Below the pieces are notes generated by a model. That model had not been told where the DNA came from, ran no database searches, and saw nothing but the letters and a program-made list of their open reading frames with translations. From Clostridia bacterium (GTDB lineage Bacteria; Bacillota; Clostridia; Christensenellales; CAG-138): a DNA stretch of 43,170 nt. Made by a program: the position numbers and the translations under genes. Positions 27,996-43,047 of this stretch are shown in pieces; the stretch's first letter is position 1; every line of letters begins with the position of its first letter. The stretch lies in the NCBI GenBank assembly GCA_017524445.1, contig JAFXVP010000064.1, forward strand, positions 1 through 43,170, read 5' to 3'.

Positions 27996-29108
27996 ATGCT
28001 GGAGAAAGCAAAAGGCAAGTATAACGAACATGTCTTTGAACAATACAAAGATAGTCTTAACTCCATTTCAGATCTTTACGGTGACGGTTATGCGGGTATG
28101 TCGCCCCTGTTCTATCTGCTGAACAAGCGCTATCTGCATTGGTTGGATAACGATCCTTTTGTTGCCATCAGCGAAAAGGAAATCCGTATCCGCAAAAAGT
28201 TTTATCAGGTTCTAAAAGCCATAGGTCCCGGCGCATTGAAATGTACGCAGATATATGAGAATCGAAGAAAGCTGGTCGATCCCACTTGTAGCGAAGAAGA
28301 CGAATCAATTATAATGCCGGATAAGCCAGTTATCTTTGCTTCCAATCACGGATTTCACGATGATATACTTGCATCCGTTTTGGCTGCAAATCGTCCTGTT
28401 TATATCGTCTTCGGCAGTTTGCCGCTGCTGTATAACACCGTTGATGGCTTCGCTTCTTCTTTGGTAGGCTGCGTGTGTATGAATCGAAAAAACAGCACAA
28501 GCCGCAAAGCGTTCTTGGGCAAAGCGCTGAAAGCATTGAATTACGGAATGAGCATTCTGATCTATCCGGAGGGTGGATGGAACAAAACTTCCGAATTGCT
28601 TGCTTTGCCGCTGTGGAAAGGAGTCTATGATCTTTCCGCGGCTTCCGGATGTCCGGTTGTACCGATTACCCATTATGTGCGCGACCCCGAAATATTGGAT
28701 AAAAAGAATATTATTCATACTGTGATTGACGATCCGATTCCGATGTATGACATGGCACAAGAAGAAGCCTTATGCACCTTGCGAGACACCTATGCGACAT
28801 GGACATATGTGATGATGGAAGCCTACGGTCGTTCCGATCGCGAATCCGAATTGCATGGGTATGCGACATCGGACGAGAAATGGCATGCGCATCTGAAGGA
28901 ACGTATGAAAGGCGTTGCGCGGTACGATTCCACGATTGAGAAATGTGCCGATTACCGCCCGAAGGAGATCATCCGACCAGAGGAAGTCTTTGCGCCGATC
29001 GCCGCCGTGCAAGAGCAGAATATCACGGCGCAGAATGTAAAGATGATCCTTGCGGCAAGAGAACTTATGAAAGAACGCAAAAACTGCGATTTTCAGAGAT
29101 TGTATTAA
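27996..29108 (+). CDS. Acyltransferase (PlsC-like) of the lower-GC pair
   Basis: A 370-residue soluble-looking acyltransferase. The motif SNHGFHDD (His118, Asp123) matches NH-x4-D with one substitution in spacing context, and YPEGGWNK (190-197) replaces the usual FPEGTR block. The N-terminal ~110 residues (LYGDGYAGMSPLFYLLNKRYLHWL) and the C-terminal ~120 residues are specific to this subgroup. It likely transfers acyl groups activated by the AMP-dependent ligase encoded 11 bases downstream. SD TTGGAGGTCGGC precedes ATG 27996. Base composition is clearly lower in GC than neighbours, which suggests acquisition by transfer. Confidence 0.75.
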   Translation: MLEKAKGKYNEHVFEQYKDSLNSISDLYGDGYAGMSPLFYLLNKRYLHWLDNDPFVAISEKEIRIRKKFYQVLKAIGPGALKCTQIYENRRKLVDPTCSEEDESIIMPDKPVIFASNHGFHDDILASVLAANRPVYIVFGSLPLLYNTVDGFASSLVGCVCMNRKNSTSRKAFLGKALKALNYGMSILIYPEGGWNKTSELLALPLWKGVYDLSAASGCPVVPITHYVRDPEILDKKNIIHTVIDDPIPMYDMAQEEALCTLRDTYATWTYVMMEAYGRSDRESELHGYATSDEKWHAHLKERMKGVARYDSTIEKCADYRPKEIIRPEEVFAPIAAVQEQNITAQNVKMILAARELMKERKNCDFQRLY

Positions 29109-29119
29109 GGGGGAACAAC

Positions 29120-30802
29120 ATGGAGCAAACAAAACTGACGGGCTATCCGTCGATCGACAAGCCGTGGGAGAGGGGAAAGACGTTTTTTCAAAGACATCCG
29201 ATCATCCCGCCGGTGAACATTTACACGCTGATCAAGCTGATCAATCGAAAGAACCGGGATAAGCCCGCCGTCACCTGCCACGAAAACAGTTATACCTACG
29301 GGCAAATGCTAAAGGATTCCGCTCGTCTCGCGCATGCCCTGACATTGAACAAGGTCAGACGCGGGGACATTGTCGCTGTCTGCCTGCCGAATATCTACGA
29401 GGCGGTGATCGCATTTCTTGCGTGCAACAAGATCGGCGCGATTTTTACCTGTCTGAACGCCAATGCATCCGCGTCGGAAATACAAAGCTACTTGCAGACG
29501 TATCATTCTCCGATTCTGTTTACCCATCGGACAGATATTGTGGACCTGGTTTTGGCACAGACGGAGATCCGGAAAATCGTCCTGATCAAAGGAACACCCG
29601 ACACGGGGAATGAGCGCGTAACCGCATATTTGGACTTTATACAGCAGGGCAGCGAAAAATGGCGGGGCGGCATTACGTTTAACGGCAAAGATGACGCATT
29701 GATTCTCTATACCAGCGGAACGACCGGCAAGCCTAAGTCGGTTGTATTGACGAATGAGAATATCGCGGCAGCACTTATGTATGCTAATCATACAAGCGTA
29801 TGGTCCAGTTTTCATGTTAAAAGTATACTGGTTTGCGTCCCTTTTGCATATCCTTATGGCTTTGTTACATCAATGCTTTCAGCGTTGGCAAGTGAATGTA
29901 TTGCAATACTATGTCCAAACATGTGCGGGGAATTGGTTGGCTATTATTATTCCCAAAACCCGGATATGGTCATGGGCTCTCCGGCGTTGCTGAACTTAAC
30001 TGTGCAGAATGTTCCGATACAGCAAGATCTGTCCTCTGTCAGATTCTTTATTTCGGGAGGGGACTTTCTGACGATCAACCAATACGAAAAAGGAATTGCT
30101 TTTTTCAAGGAACACGGAAGCAATGTTTTTATCGGGAATGGATTTGGAAACGCGGAGACGGTCAGCATCGGAACAACGCCCTTTGGAGTGGCGGGCAGAC
30201 CAGAAACGGTAGGTATTGTTTTGACAGGCAGCACGGCCATGATCGTCGATCCCGTCACCTTTGAAGAAAAGAAGTACGGCGAGGAAGGATTGATGCTTGC
30301 GTCCGGCAAGCACGTGTTCCGGGAATATTACGGCGAGCCGGAGCAGACAAAGGCGGCAAAGAAAGTCATTCGAGGACGCGAATACTTCATCACCGGCACG
30401 ATGGGCTATCTGGATGAAAACGGATACTTTACGCTGACAGGTCGGCAATCCCGTTTCTATATCAACGCGTCATTGAACAAGATCTATCTCGACCATGTGC
30501 AAAAGATTATCGGCGATCTGGATTGTGTGGAAACGTGCGCCGTCGTTAAGGTGCCGGACGAAAAAGAACTGTGTGTAAATAAGGCATACATCGTTCTGAA
30601 AGAAGATTACACACCATCCGACGAAATGAAACGGACGATCCTGCAAGCGTTGAAGGCACCGAAAACGGACGAGGATTCCGAAACGCTCAAAAGTCACGAG
30701 ATTCCGACCTATATGGAATTTCTCGACCGTCTCCCGCTGATGGAAGGCAGCGAAAAGGTAAACTACCGCGCATTGGAGGAACGCGCGGCGAAGGAAGCGT
30801 AA
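29120..30802 (+). CDS. AMP-dependent acyl-CoA synthetase/ligase
   Basis: A 560-residue ANL-superfamily adenylating enzyme. The P-loop-like AMP motif LYTSGTTGKPKS lies at about 196-207. The GNGFGNAE region corresponds to the A5-type motif, and ITGTMGYLDENGYFTLTGR is the A7/A8 hinge. The invariant Lys near the end is plausible in GSEKVNYRAL. It would activate a fatty or other organic acid as an acyl-adenylate and then as acyl-CoA, presumably for the acyltransferase encoded just upstream. SD AAGGGGGAACAAC precedes the ATG. The middle section is markedly AT-rich for this contig. Confidence 0.88.
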   Translation: MEQTKLTGYPSIDKPWERGKTFFQRHPIIPPVNIYTLIKLINRKNRDKPAVTCHENSYTYGQMLKDSARLAHALTLNKVRRGDIVAVCLPNIYEAVIAFLACNKIGAIFTCLNANASASEIQSYLQTYHSPILFTHRTDIVDLVLAQTEIRKIVLIKGTPDTGNERVTAYLDFIQQGSEKWRGGITFNGKDDALILYTSGTTGKPKSVVLTNENIAAALMYANHTSVWSSFHVKSILVCVPFAYPYGFVTSMLSALASECIAILCPNMCGELVGYYYSQNPDMVMGSPALLNLTVQNVPIQQDLSSVRFFISGGDFLTINQYEKGIAFFKEHGSNVFIGNGFGNAETVSIGTTPFGVAGRPETVGIVLTGSTAMIVDPVTFEEKKYGEEGLMLASGKHVFREYYGEPEQTKAAKKVIRGREYFITGTMGYLDENGYFTLTGRQSRFYINASLNKIYLDHVQKIIGDLDCVETCAVVKVPDEKELCVNKAYIVLKEDYTPSDEMKRTILQALKAPKTDEDSETLKSHEIPTYMEFLDRLPLMEGSEKVNYRALEERAAKEA

Positions 30803-30823
30803 GCAAATAAATGTAATAGAAAG

Positions 30824-30852
30824 CGGAGAAGGGCGGACCCTTCTCCGTTTTC
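30824..30852 (+). terminator. Terminator of the acyltransferase-ligase pair
   Basis: CGGAGAAGGG (30824-30833), loop CGGA, CCCTTCTCCG (30838-30847), then TTTTCC. Confidence 0.8.
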
Positions 30853-30889
30853 CATGTCCGAAAGCCGCTTGATAAGCCGCAGGGAGACG

Positions 30890-31450
30890 TCAGCCCGCGG
30901 TTTCGCCCTGGGTCAGGGCGATAAGATTTCGGCAGAGATTGTCGAGCAGCGCGCGGATGCGGGTCTCGAGCTCTCCCGAGGGCTTCGGCGGACGTCCGAC
31001 GTGCGGCGCGTCGGGATCGCGCACGAACGGGTCCGGCACAAGGTGCCCCTGCTCGATCAGCGCGCGGCGCGCGGCGTATACCCGGTCCGGCTGCGTTTTC
31101 AAAAGCGCGCGGTACTTGTTCTGAAAGCGCAGCATGCGGCGCGTGTCGCCGTCCGCCATCGCGAGCGTACAGGCGCGCACCGACTGTCCGTTCGAAAGCG
31201 CAAGCAGCACGGCGTTCAAAAGCCGGTCGGTCTCCTCCTCGGAGAAGGGGGAAAACGCCGGCTCGGCCCGTTCGGAGGACTTGAGCTGCGTATAATAATG
31301 GTTGCGGACGCTGTTCGGCCTCCGGTGGGTCGTTTCCGCAACGGCGTCGAACGCGGTCTTTAAGGGCCTGCGCGATCGCCGCGCGTCGAGCACGCGCTCG
31401 AGGAGCGCCGCGTCCTCCTGTTCGGTCCAGCCCGTATGGGTTCCTTTCAT
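30890..31450 (-). CDS. RsfA/Myb-like DNA-binding regulator
   Basis: A 186-residue basic protein. The N-terminus GWTEQEDAALLERVLDARRSRRPLKTAFDAVAE followed by RRPNSVRNHYYTQLK is the Myb/SANT-like helix-turn-helix seen in RsfA-type sporulation regulators (Trp start, acid-rich first helix, NSVRNHYY recognition helix). The rest (~68-150) is helical with a second possible HTH around 85-125. It may be a prespore or stress regulator, but targets are unknown. The SD AAAGGAGGTGAAACC is very strong. It is divergent from rpoB across a 312-base intergenic region. Confidence 0.65.
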   Translation of the reverse strand: MKGTHTGWTEQEDAALLERVLDARRSRRPLKTAFDAVAETTHRRPNSVRNHYYTQLKSSERAEPAFSPFSEEETDRLLNAVLLALSNGQSVRACTLAMADGDTRRMLRFQNKYRALLKTQPDRVYAARRALIEQGHLVPDPFVRDPDAPHVGRPPKPSGELETRIRALLDNLCRNLIALTQGETAG

Positions 31451-31565
31451 GGTTTCACCTCCTTTGATTTGTACGGAGTATGGACATATTTCTTACCGCC
31501 TATACAATGTATGCGCATAAATCCGGTGTCAGTAAAAAAATATTTGCATTTTGTGAATTTTCTTC

Positions 31566-31594
31566 TTGACATCTTGATTTGAATTTGATAATAT
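31566..31594 (+). promoter_or_regulatory. rpoBC promoter
   Basis: TTGACA (31566-31571) and TAATAT (31589-31594) with a 17-base spacer. It implies a leader of about 160 bases before rpoB. The usual upstream rplJL genes are absent here, so rpoBC needs its own promoter. Confidence 0.75.
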
Positions 31595-31688
31595 CCGATA
31601 TTGCATTATGATGCCTATACTGTGGGAATATGCCCCCAAAGTCTACGCGGATTGAAATAAAGCGAGCCATTCGGGACTGAAAAACACA

Positions 31689-31750
31689 GGAGGTAAGGAA
31701 TATTGCCACCTCCCCGGGCGGGGGAATTCGCCCGAAAAAACCATCAATAA
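31689..31750 (+). ncRNA. Structured rpoB leader with a possible short peptide
   Basis: Two hairpins are visible: GGAGGT/ACCTCC (31689-31694 with 31708-31713) and CGGGCG/CGCCCG (31715-31720 with 31729-31734). GGAGGT is also placed as an SD for a TTG start at 31703, opening a 15-codon frame (MPPPRAGEFARKNHQ) that ends with TAA at 31748-31750, just before the rpoB SD. The first hairpin would hide that SD. Coding is speculative; the structure is clear. Confidence 0.35.
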
Positions 31751-31762
31751 GGAGAGAACGCA

Positions 31763-35515
<3,753 letters not shown>

Positions 35516-35535
35516 CGTGCGAAAGGAGACAGCAA

Positions 35536-38500
35536 ATGTTTGATTTAACGGAATTTGATGCTCTTAAGATCGGTCTGGCTTCCCCGGAAAAGATCCTCGA
35601 GTGGTCTCACGGCGAAGTGAAAAAACCCGAAACGATCAACTATCGCACTCTGAAACCCGAAAAGGACGGCCTGTTCTGCGAACGGATCTTCGGACCGACG
35701 AAGGACTGGGAATGCCACTGCGGACGCTATAAGCGCGGCAGATACAAGGGCATCGTCTGCGACAAATGCGGCGTTGAAGTCACGCGCGCCAAGGTGCGCC
35801 GCGAACGCATGGGTCACATCGAGCTGGCCGTTCCCGTTTCCCATATCTGGTACTTCAAAGGCATTCCGTGCCGCATGAAGATGCTGCTCGACATGAGCCC
35901 GAAAGAGCTCGAGCAGGTGCTGTATTTCGCGGCGTACGTCGTCATCGATCCCGGTACGACCACGTTCCAGAAAAAACAGGTCATCTCCGACAAGGAGTAC
36001 CGCGAAGCACAGGAGCAGTTCGGCGAAAAGTCCTTCCGTGCCGGCATGGGCGCGGAGGCGATCCGCGAGCTCCTTTGCGAGATCGACCTTGAAAAGCTCG
36101 ACGCAGAGCTTCGCGACGAGGTCGAGCACAGCGGCGGACAGAAGCGCGCAAACGCGGTCAAGCGTCTCGAAGTCGTCGAAGCGTTCTTAAAGAGCGGCAA
36201 CCGCCCCGAATGGATCATTCTGACGGTTCTGCCGGTCATTCCGCCGGAGCTTCGCCCGATGGTCCAGTTGGACGGCGGACGGTTCGCGACGAGCGACCTG
36301 AACGATCTCTATCGCCGCGTCATCAACCGCAACAACCGTCTGAAGAGACTGCTTGAGCTGCGCGCGCCGGACATCATCGTCCGCAACGAAAAGCGCATGC
36401 TGCAGGAAGCGGTCGACTCTTTGATCGACAACGGCCGCCGTTCCCGCCCCGTCACGGGCCCGGGCAACCGGCCCCTCAAGTCGCTGTCCGACATGCTGCG
36501 CGGCAAGCAGGGACGCTTCCGTCAGAACCTTCTCGGCAAGCGCGTCGACTATTCCGGCCGTTCGGTCATCGTCGTCGGTCCGGAACTCAAGATGTACCAG
36601 TGCGGTCTTCCGAAGGAAATGGCGCTGGAGCTCTTCAAGCCGTTTGTCATGAAAAAGCTCGTCAAGGGCGGCTTCGCGCAGAACGTCAAGGGCGCAAAGC
36701 GCATGGTCGAACGCGGCGCGACCGAGGTCTGGGGTGTGCTCGAGGAGGTCATCAAGGACCATCCCGTCATGCTCAACCGCGCGCCGACGCTGCACCGTCT
36801 GGGCATTCAGGCGTTTGAGCCGGTCCTCGTCGAGGGCCGCGCGATCAAGCTGCATCCGCTCGTCTGTACCGCGTTCAACGCGGACTTCGACGGCGACCAG
36901 ATGGCGGTCCACGTACCGCTTTCGGTCGAGGCACAGTCCGAAGCGCGCTTTTTGATGCTCGCGTCGAACAACATTCTGAAGCCGCAGGACGGCAAGCCGG
37001 TCGTCTGCCCGACGCAGGACATGGTCATGGGCTGCTACTACCTCACGCAGCAGCGCGACGGCGTCAAGGGCGAGGGCAAGGCGTTCTCCTCCGAGGACGA
37101 AGCGATCATGGCGTATCAGACCGGCGAGGTCGCGCTGCAGGCAAAGGTCAAGATCCGTCTCCGCCGCGAATGGCAGGGCGAAACGATCTACAAGGTCTGC
37201 GACACGTCCGTCGGCCGCGTGCTGTTCAACAACGCGATCCCGCAGGATCTCGGCTTCGTCGAGAGAACCTGCGCGGACGACATGTTCAAGCTTGAGATCG
37301 ACCACCTCGTGAAGAAGAAGGACCTCGGCAAGATCGTCGACGCGTGCTACAGAAAGTACGGTCCGACGCAGACGAGCGAAACGCTCGACCGCATCAAGAA
37401 GCTCGGTTATTCGTACTCCACCCGCGGCGGCATCACCGTCGGCTTCCAGGACATTCGCGTTCCGGAAGAGAAGAAGGCATTGATCGCTGCGGCGGAGAAG
37501 CAGGTCGTCGAAATCGACAACTACTTCCGCATGGGTCTCCTCTCCAACAAGGAGCGCAGAGCCCGCGTCATCAAGGTCTGGGAAAAGACCACCGAGGACG
37601 TCACGAACGCCTTGATGGATTCGCTCGACGCGTTCAACCCCATCTTCATGATGGCGGACTCCGGCGCGCGCGGCAGCTCGGCGCAGATCCGTCAGCTCGC
37701 CGGTATGCGCGGTCTGATGGCTGACCCGTCCGGCGAGATCATCGAGGTCCCGATCCGCGCGAACTTCCGCGAAGGTCTGTCCGTTCTGGAGTTCTTCATC
37801 TCATCGCACGGCGCGCGCAAAGGTCTTGCCGACACCGCGCTTCGTACCGCGGACTCCGGTTACCTTACCCGTCGTCTGGTCGACGTTTCGCAGGACGTCA
37901 TCGTCCGCGAGGTCGACTGCTTCGCGGAGCGCAACGACACGCCGCGCGGCATGATGATCTCCGCGATCGCCGACGGCAGCACGGTCATCGAGCCGCTTTC
38001 GGCGCGCATCGAGGGCCGCTACGCGATCGATCCGGTCTTCCATCCGGAAACCGGCGAACAGCTCTGTGAAGGCGATCATATGATCAGCCACGACGAAGCG
38101 CTCGCGATCGAAAAGGCGGGCGTCATGGAAGTCTACTGCCGTACAGTCCTGACCTGCCGCAGCGAGCACGGCGTCTGCTGCAAGTGCTACGGCGCGAACC
38201 TCGCGACCGGCGGTCACGTCGACATCGGCGAAGCGGTGGGCATCATCGCGGCGCAGGCGATCGGCGAACCGGGCACGCAGCTGACGATGCGTACGTTCCA
38301 CACCGGCGGCGTTGCGTCCAGCAAGGACATCACGCAAGGTCTTCCGCGCGTTGAGGAGCTCTTCGAGGCAAGAAAGCCGAAAGCGCTCACCACGCTCACC
38401 GAGATCTCCGGCACCGTCCACATCGAGGACGGCAAGCACAATGTCATCGTGACGAACGACAAGGGCGAATCCGTGAAGTATCAGATCTCGCTCGACAGCC

Positions 38501-39117
38501 GTCTGAAGGTCACCGAAGGACAGCATGTCGAGGCGGGCGACGAGCTCAACGAGGGCTCCGTCTACCCGAACGACATTCTGAAGATCACGGGCGTCAAGGG
38601 CGTGCAGGCATACCTTCTGAAGGAAGTCCAGAGCGTCTACCGTCTGCAGGGCGTTGAGATCTCCGATAAGCACATCGAGGTCATCATTCGCCAGATGCTC
38701 CGCAAGGTCGAGATCGAGGATCCGGGCGATACGGATCTGCTGCCCGGTGAACGCTGCGACAGCTTCCGCTTCGAACAGGAGAACGAAAAGCTCATCGAGC
38801 AGTACGAGACCGCGCTTGCGCTCGCGCAGGAGAACGGCACGGAAGAGCCGCCGGAACCGGTGCTTGCAAGAGCAAAGAGAAAGCTGCTCGGCATCACCAA
38901 GGCGGCGCTCGCCACCGAATCGTTCCTGTCCGCGGCGTCCTTCCAGGAGACCACGCGCGTGCTGACCGAAGCCGCCATCAAGGGCAAGATCGATCCGCTC
39001 GTCGGCCTCAAGGAAAACGTCATCATCGGCAAGCTGATCCCTGCCGGCATCGGACTCAAGCGCTATCGCAATGTCGAAGTGACCGAAGCGCAGGACGTCC
39101 CGTCGGACATGGAGTAA
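35536..39117 (+). CDS. rpoC: RNA polymerase beta' subunit
   Basis: A 1193-residue beta' subunit. The N-terminal zinc ribbon has CHC...CDKC cysteines (about 60-78). The catalytic Mg-binding NADFDGD lies near residue 449, and the second zinc site [11 protein letters not shown] near 880. The bridge helix and trigger loop regions ([35 protein letters not shown]) are conserved. SD GAAAGGAGACAGCAA precedes the ATG. Co-transcribed with rpoB. Confidence 0.98.
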   Translation: MFDLTEFDALKIGLASPEKILEWSHGEVKKPETINYRTLKPEKDGLFCERIFGPTKDWECHCGRYKRGRYKGIVCDKCGVEVTRAKVRRERMGHIELAVPVSHIWYFKGIPCRMKMLLDMSPKELEQVLYFAAYVVIDPGTTTFQKKQVISDKEYREAQEQFGEKSFRAGMGAEAIRELLCEIDLEKLDAELRDEVEHSGGQKRANAVKRLEVVEAFLKSGNRPEWIILTVLPVIPPELRPMVQLDGGRFATSDLNDLYRRVINRNNRLKRLLELRAPDIIVRNEKRMLQEAVDSLIDNGRRSRPVTGPGNRPLKSLSDMLRGKQGRFRQNLLGKRVDYSGRSVIVVGPELKMYQCGLPKEMALELFKPFVMKKLVKGGFAQNVKGAKRMVERGATEVWGVLEEVIKDHPVMLNRAPTLHRLGIQAFEPVLVEGRAIKLHPLVCTAFNADFDGDQMAVHVPLSVEAQSEARFLMLASNNILKPQDGKPVVCPTQDMVMGCYYLTQQRDGVKGEGKAFSSEDEAIMAYQTGEVALQAKVKIRLRREWQGETIYKVCDTSVGRVLFNNAIPQDLGFVERTCADDMFKLEIDHLVKKKDLGKIVDACYRKYGPTQTSETLDRIKKLGYSYSTRGGITVGFQDIRVPEEKKALIAAAEKQVVEIDNYFRMGLLSNKERRARVIKVWEKTTEDVTNALMDSLDAFNPIFMMADSGARGSSAQIRQLAGMRGLMADPSGEIIEVPIRANFREGLSVLEFFISSHGARKGLADTALRTADSGYLTRRLVDVSQDVIVREVDCFAERNDTPRGMMISAIADGSTVIEPLSARIEGRYAIDPVFHPETGEQLCEGDHMISHDEALAIEKAGVMEVYCRTVLTCRSEHGVCCKCYGANLATGGHVDIGEAVGIIAAQAIGEPGTQLTMRTFHTGGVASSKDITQGLPRVEELFEARKPKALTTLTEISGTVHIEDGKHNVIVTNDKGESVKYQISLDSRLKVTEGQHVEAGDELNEGSVYPNDILKITGVKGVQAYLLKEVQSVYRLQGVEISDKHIEVIIRQMLRKVEIEDPGDTDLLPGERCDSFRFEQENEKLIEQYETALALAQENGTEEPPEPVLARAKRKLLGITKAALATESFLSAASFQETTRVLTEAAIKGKIDPLVGLKENVIIGKLIPAGIGLKRYRNVEVTEAQDVPSDME

Positions 39118-39121
39118 CGCC

Positions 39122-39877
39122 ATGGATGAACGCAAGCTGACCGATACCGAATGCACGCTGTACGGGACCAGATCCTGTGCGCTGCTGAATATGCAGGACT
39201 GCGACAAGTGCCCGTTAAAGGGCCGTGTCGCAGATCCCGCGATCCACGACGATCTGAGGCAATTCTGCGATCTCCAGCCGGAGGGCACCGTGGCGCAGCT
39301 CTTCGAAAGCAGGACCTGCACGCTGTGCAAGGACGAGCCGAAGGGAAAACCCACGAGCTATGCCGTGTTTGACATGGCGCATACCGAGCCGAAAAAGCTC
39401 GCGCAGCGCAAATGGCTTCAGAAGCAGGAGACCGGTTTCATGGTCCCGCTGCAGTTTCATTGCTGCTCGAAGTGCCGCGGCAGGATCCTGCTCCGTGCGT
39501 ACCTTCCGCTGATCACGCCGATCGTTCTGACGCTGATCGTGCTTCCGTTCGTGATGATCGAGCACTTCGCGCAGACGATGCGGCAGGCGGCGGGCTGGCT
39601 GCCGCTCGCAGTCGTTCTCGCGGCGATCGTCGGGGGCTACGCGGTCGGAAAGCTGCTTTCGTACCTCTACGGACGAAAGATCGAGACGGAGATGTACGCC
39701 GACGTGCGCACGCACCCGATCGTCACGGAAATGGTCGAAAAGGGTTGGCGTCCGCTGTTCAACGACCGGACGCCGCACCTCGCGTTCACGAGAAAGCGGA
39801 TCGACCGGGGATTGGGCACCGCGCCGAGCGTCGTGTATGAGATGCCGGACCATGAAGCGCCCGCGTCCGAAGAATAA
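39122..39877 (+). CDS. Cys-rich membrane protein between rpoC and rpsL, unknown function
   Basis: A 251-residue protein that I do not recognise. The N-terminal ~120 residues hold ten cysteines, several as CxxC-type pairs (Cys27/30, 66/69, 114/115/118), with spacing suggestive of one or two zinc or iron-sulfur sites. Two transmembrane helices (~128-148 and 158-180) follow, then a ~70-residue soluble tail. It begins 4 bases after the rpoC stop, so it is translationally coupled to the polymerase operon. Many Bacillota have a ribosomal-protein-L7Ae-like gene at this position; this protein is not that. Confidence 0.7.
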   Translation: MDERKLTDTECTLYGTRSCALLNMQDCDKCPLKGRVADPAIHDDLRQFCDLQPEGTVAQLFESRTCTLCKDEPKGKPTSYAVFDMAHTEPKKLAQRKWLQKQETGFMVPLQFHCCSKCRGRILLRAYLPLITPIVLTLIVLPFVMIEHFAQTMRQAAGWLPLAVVLAAIVGGYAVGKLLSYLYGRKIETEMYADVRTHPIVTEMVEKGWRPLFNDRTPHLAFTRKRIDRGLGTAPSVVYEMPDHEAPASEE

Positions 39878-39887
39878 AAATTTCGGA

Positions 39888-39916
39888 TTGACAAGCGAAA
39901 CATTTTCTGTTACACT
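39888..39916 (+). promoter_or_regulatory. rpsL-rpsG-fusA-tuf promoter
   Basis: TTGACA (39888-39893) and TACACT (39911-39916) with a 17-base spacer. Confidence 0.85.
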
Positions 39917-39924
39917 ACCTATTT

Positions 39925-40050
39925 GGCGGTGTTTTGAGAAAGACACCGCCGAAATCCGCGTTTTTCGGACGAAAAGCGCGTAAAAACCGGACAATATCCT
40001 CTGAATTGGGTTGCAGAGGGATTGATTTATAAAAGATTAAAAGATATATT
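39925..40050 (+). ncRNA. Structured leader of the str operon
   Basis: GGCGGTGT (39925-39932) pairs perfectly with ACACCGCC (39943-39950), forming a hairpin at the very 5' end of the mRNA. Further downstream CCTCT and AGAGG form a second hairpin around an 11-base loop near 40000-40020. An AT-rich stretch with SD AGGAGG precedes rpsL. Such leaders often bind a ribosomal protein for feedback, but I do not recognise a described S7 or S12 leader motif. Confidence 0.4.
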
Positions 40051-40069
40051 TTTAGGAGGAAACATCTGA

Positions 40070-40444
40070 ATGCCGACCATTAATCAGTTGGTTCGCAAGG
40101 GCAGACAGCCCGTGGAATACAAGTCCACGGCGCCCATTCTGAAGCAGTGCCCGCAGCGTCGCGGCGTCTGCACCGCAGTCCGTACGATGACGCCGAAAAA
40201 GCCAAACTCCGCACTGCGTAAAATCGCTCGTATCCGTCTGACCGACGGTCTCGAAGGTACCGCGTATATCCCCGGTATCGGTCACAATCTGCAGGAGCAC
40301 TCCGTGGTTCTGATCCGCGGCGGTCGTGTCAAGGACCTGCCGGGCGTTCGTTACCACATCATCCGCGGTGCTCTGGATACCGCAGGCGTAGCAAACCGCA
40401 AGCAGGCTCGCTCGCTGTACGGTGCAAAGCGTCCCAAGAAGTAA
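40070..40444 (+). CDS. rpsL: 30S ribosomal protein S12
   Basis: A 124-residue S12 of the decoding centre. The universal [17 protein letters not shown] loop carries the wild-type Lys associated with streptomycin sensitivity, and the second loop with [13 protein letters not shown] is intact. SD TTTAGGAGGAAACATCTGA precedes the ATG. First gene of the str operon. Confidence 0.98.
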   Translation: MPTINQLVRKGRQPVEYKSTAPILKQCPQRRGVCTAVRTMTPKKPNSALRKIARIRLTDGLEGTAYIPGIGHNLQEHSVVLIRGGRVKDLPGVRYHIIRGALDTAGVANRKQARSLYGAKRPKK

Positions 40445-40456
40445 GGAGAACACACC

Positions 40457-40926
40457 ATGCCGAGAAGAGGTTTTATTCCCAAGAGAGAAGTTCTTGCAGA
40501 TCCGATCTACAAGAGCGTAGTCGTTACCAAGCTCATCAACCAGGTCATGCTGGACGGCAAGCGCGGCGTTGCGCAGAAGGCCGTTTACGATGCGTTTGAA
40601 ATCATCAATACCAAGACGGGCAAGGACGCGCTGGAAGCGTTCGAGCAGGCAATGAACAATATCATGCCGGTCCTCGAAGTCAAGGCACGCAGAGTCGGCG
40701 GTTCGACCTATCAGGTCCCGATCGAGATCCGTGCAGAGCGCCGTCAGACCCTGGGCCTTCGCTGGCTCGTGAGCTATGCGCGCAACCGCGGCGAGCGCAC
40801 GATGGCGGAGCGTCTCGCAGGCGAGATCATGGACGCCTGCAACGAACAGGGCAACGCCGTCAAGAAGAAGGAAGACACCCATAAGATGGCAGAGGCCAAC
40901 AAGGCGTTTGCACATTATCGCTGGTA

Positions 40927-40927
<1 letters not shown>
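40457..40927 (+). CDS. rpsG: 30S ribosomal protein S7
   Basis: A 156-residue S7, which nucleates assembly of the 30S head. Typical segments are MPRRG at the start, [34 protein letters not shown] and the C-terminal AHYRW ending. Its TAA shares one base with the fusA ATG (TAATG), so the two are translationally coupled. SD AAGGAGAACACACC precedes the ATG. Confidence 0.98.
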
Positions 40928-43014
<2,087 letters not shown>

Positions 43015-43047
43015 AAACAAAATACAAAATTTATAAGGAGAACTACA

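Noticed and set aside
31715..31740. CGGGCG hairpin before rpoB as a terminator
   Set aside because: It is followed by A's, not T's, on the plus strand, and on the minus strand the T's precede rather than follow the stem.
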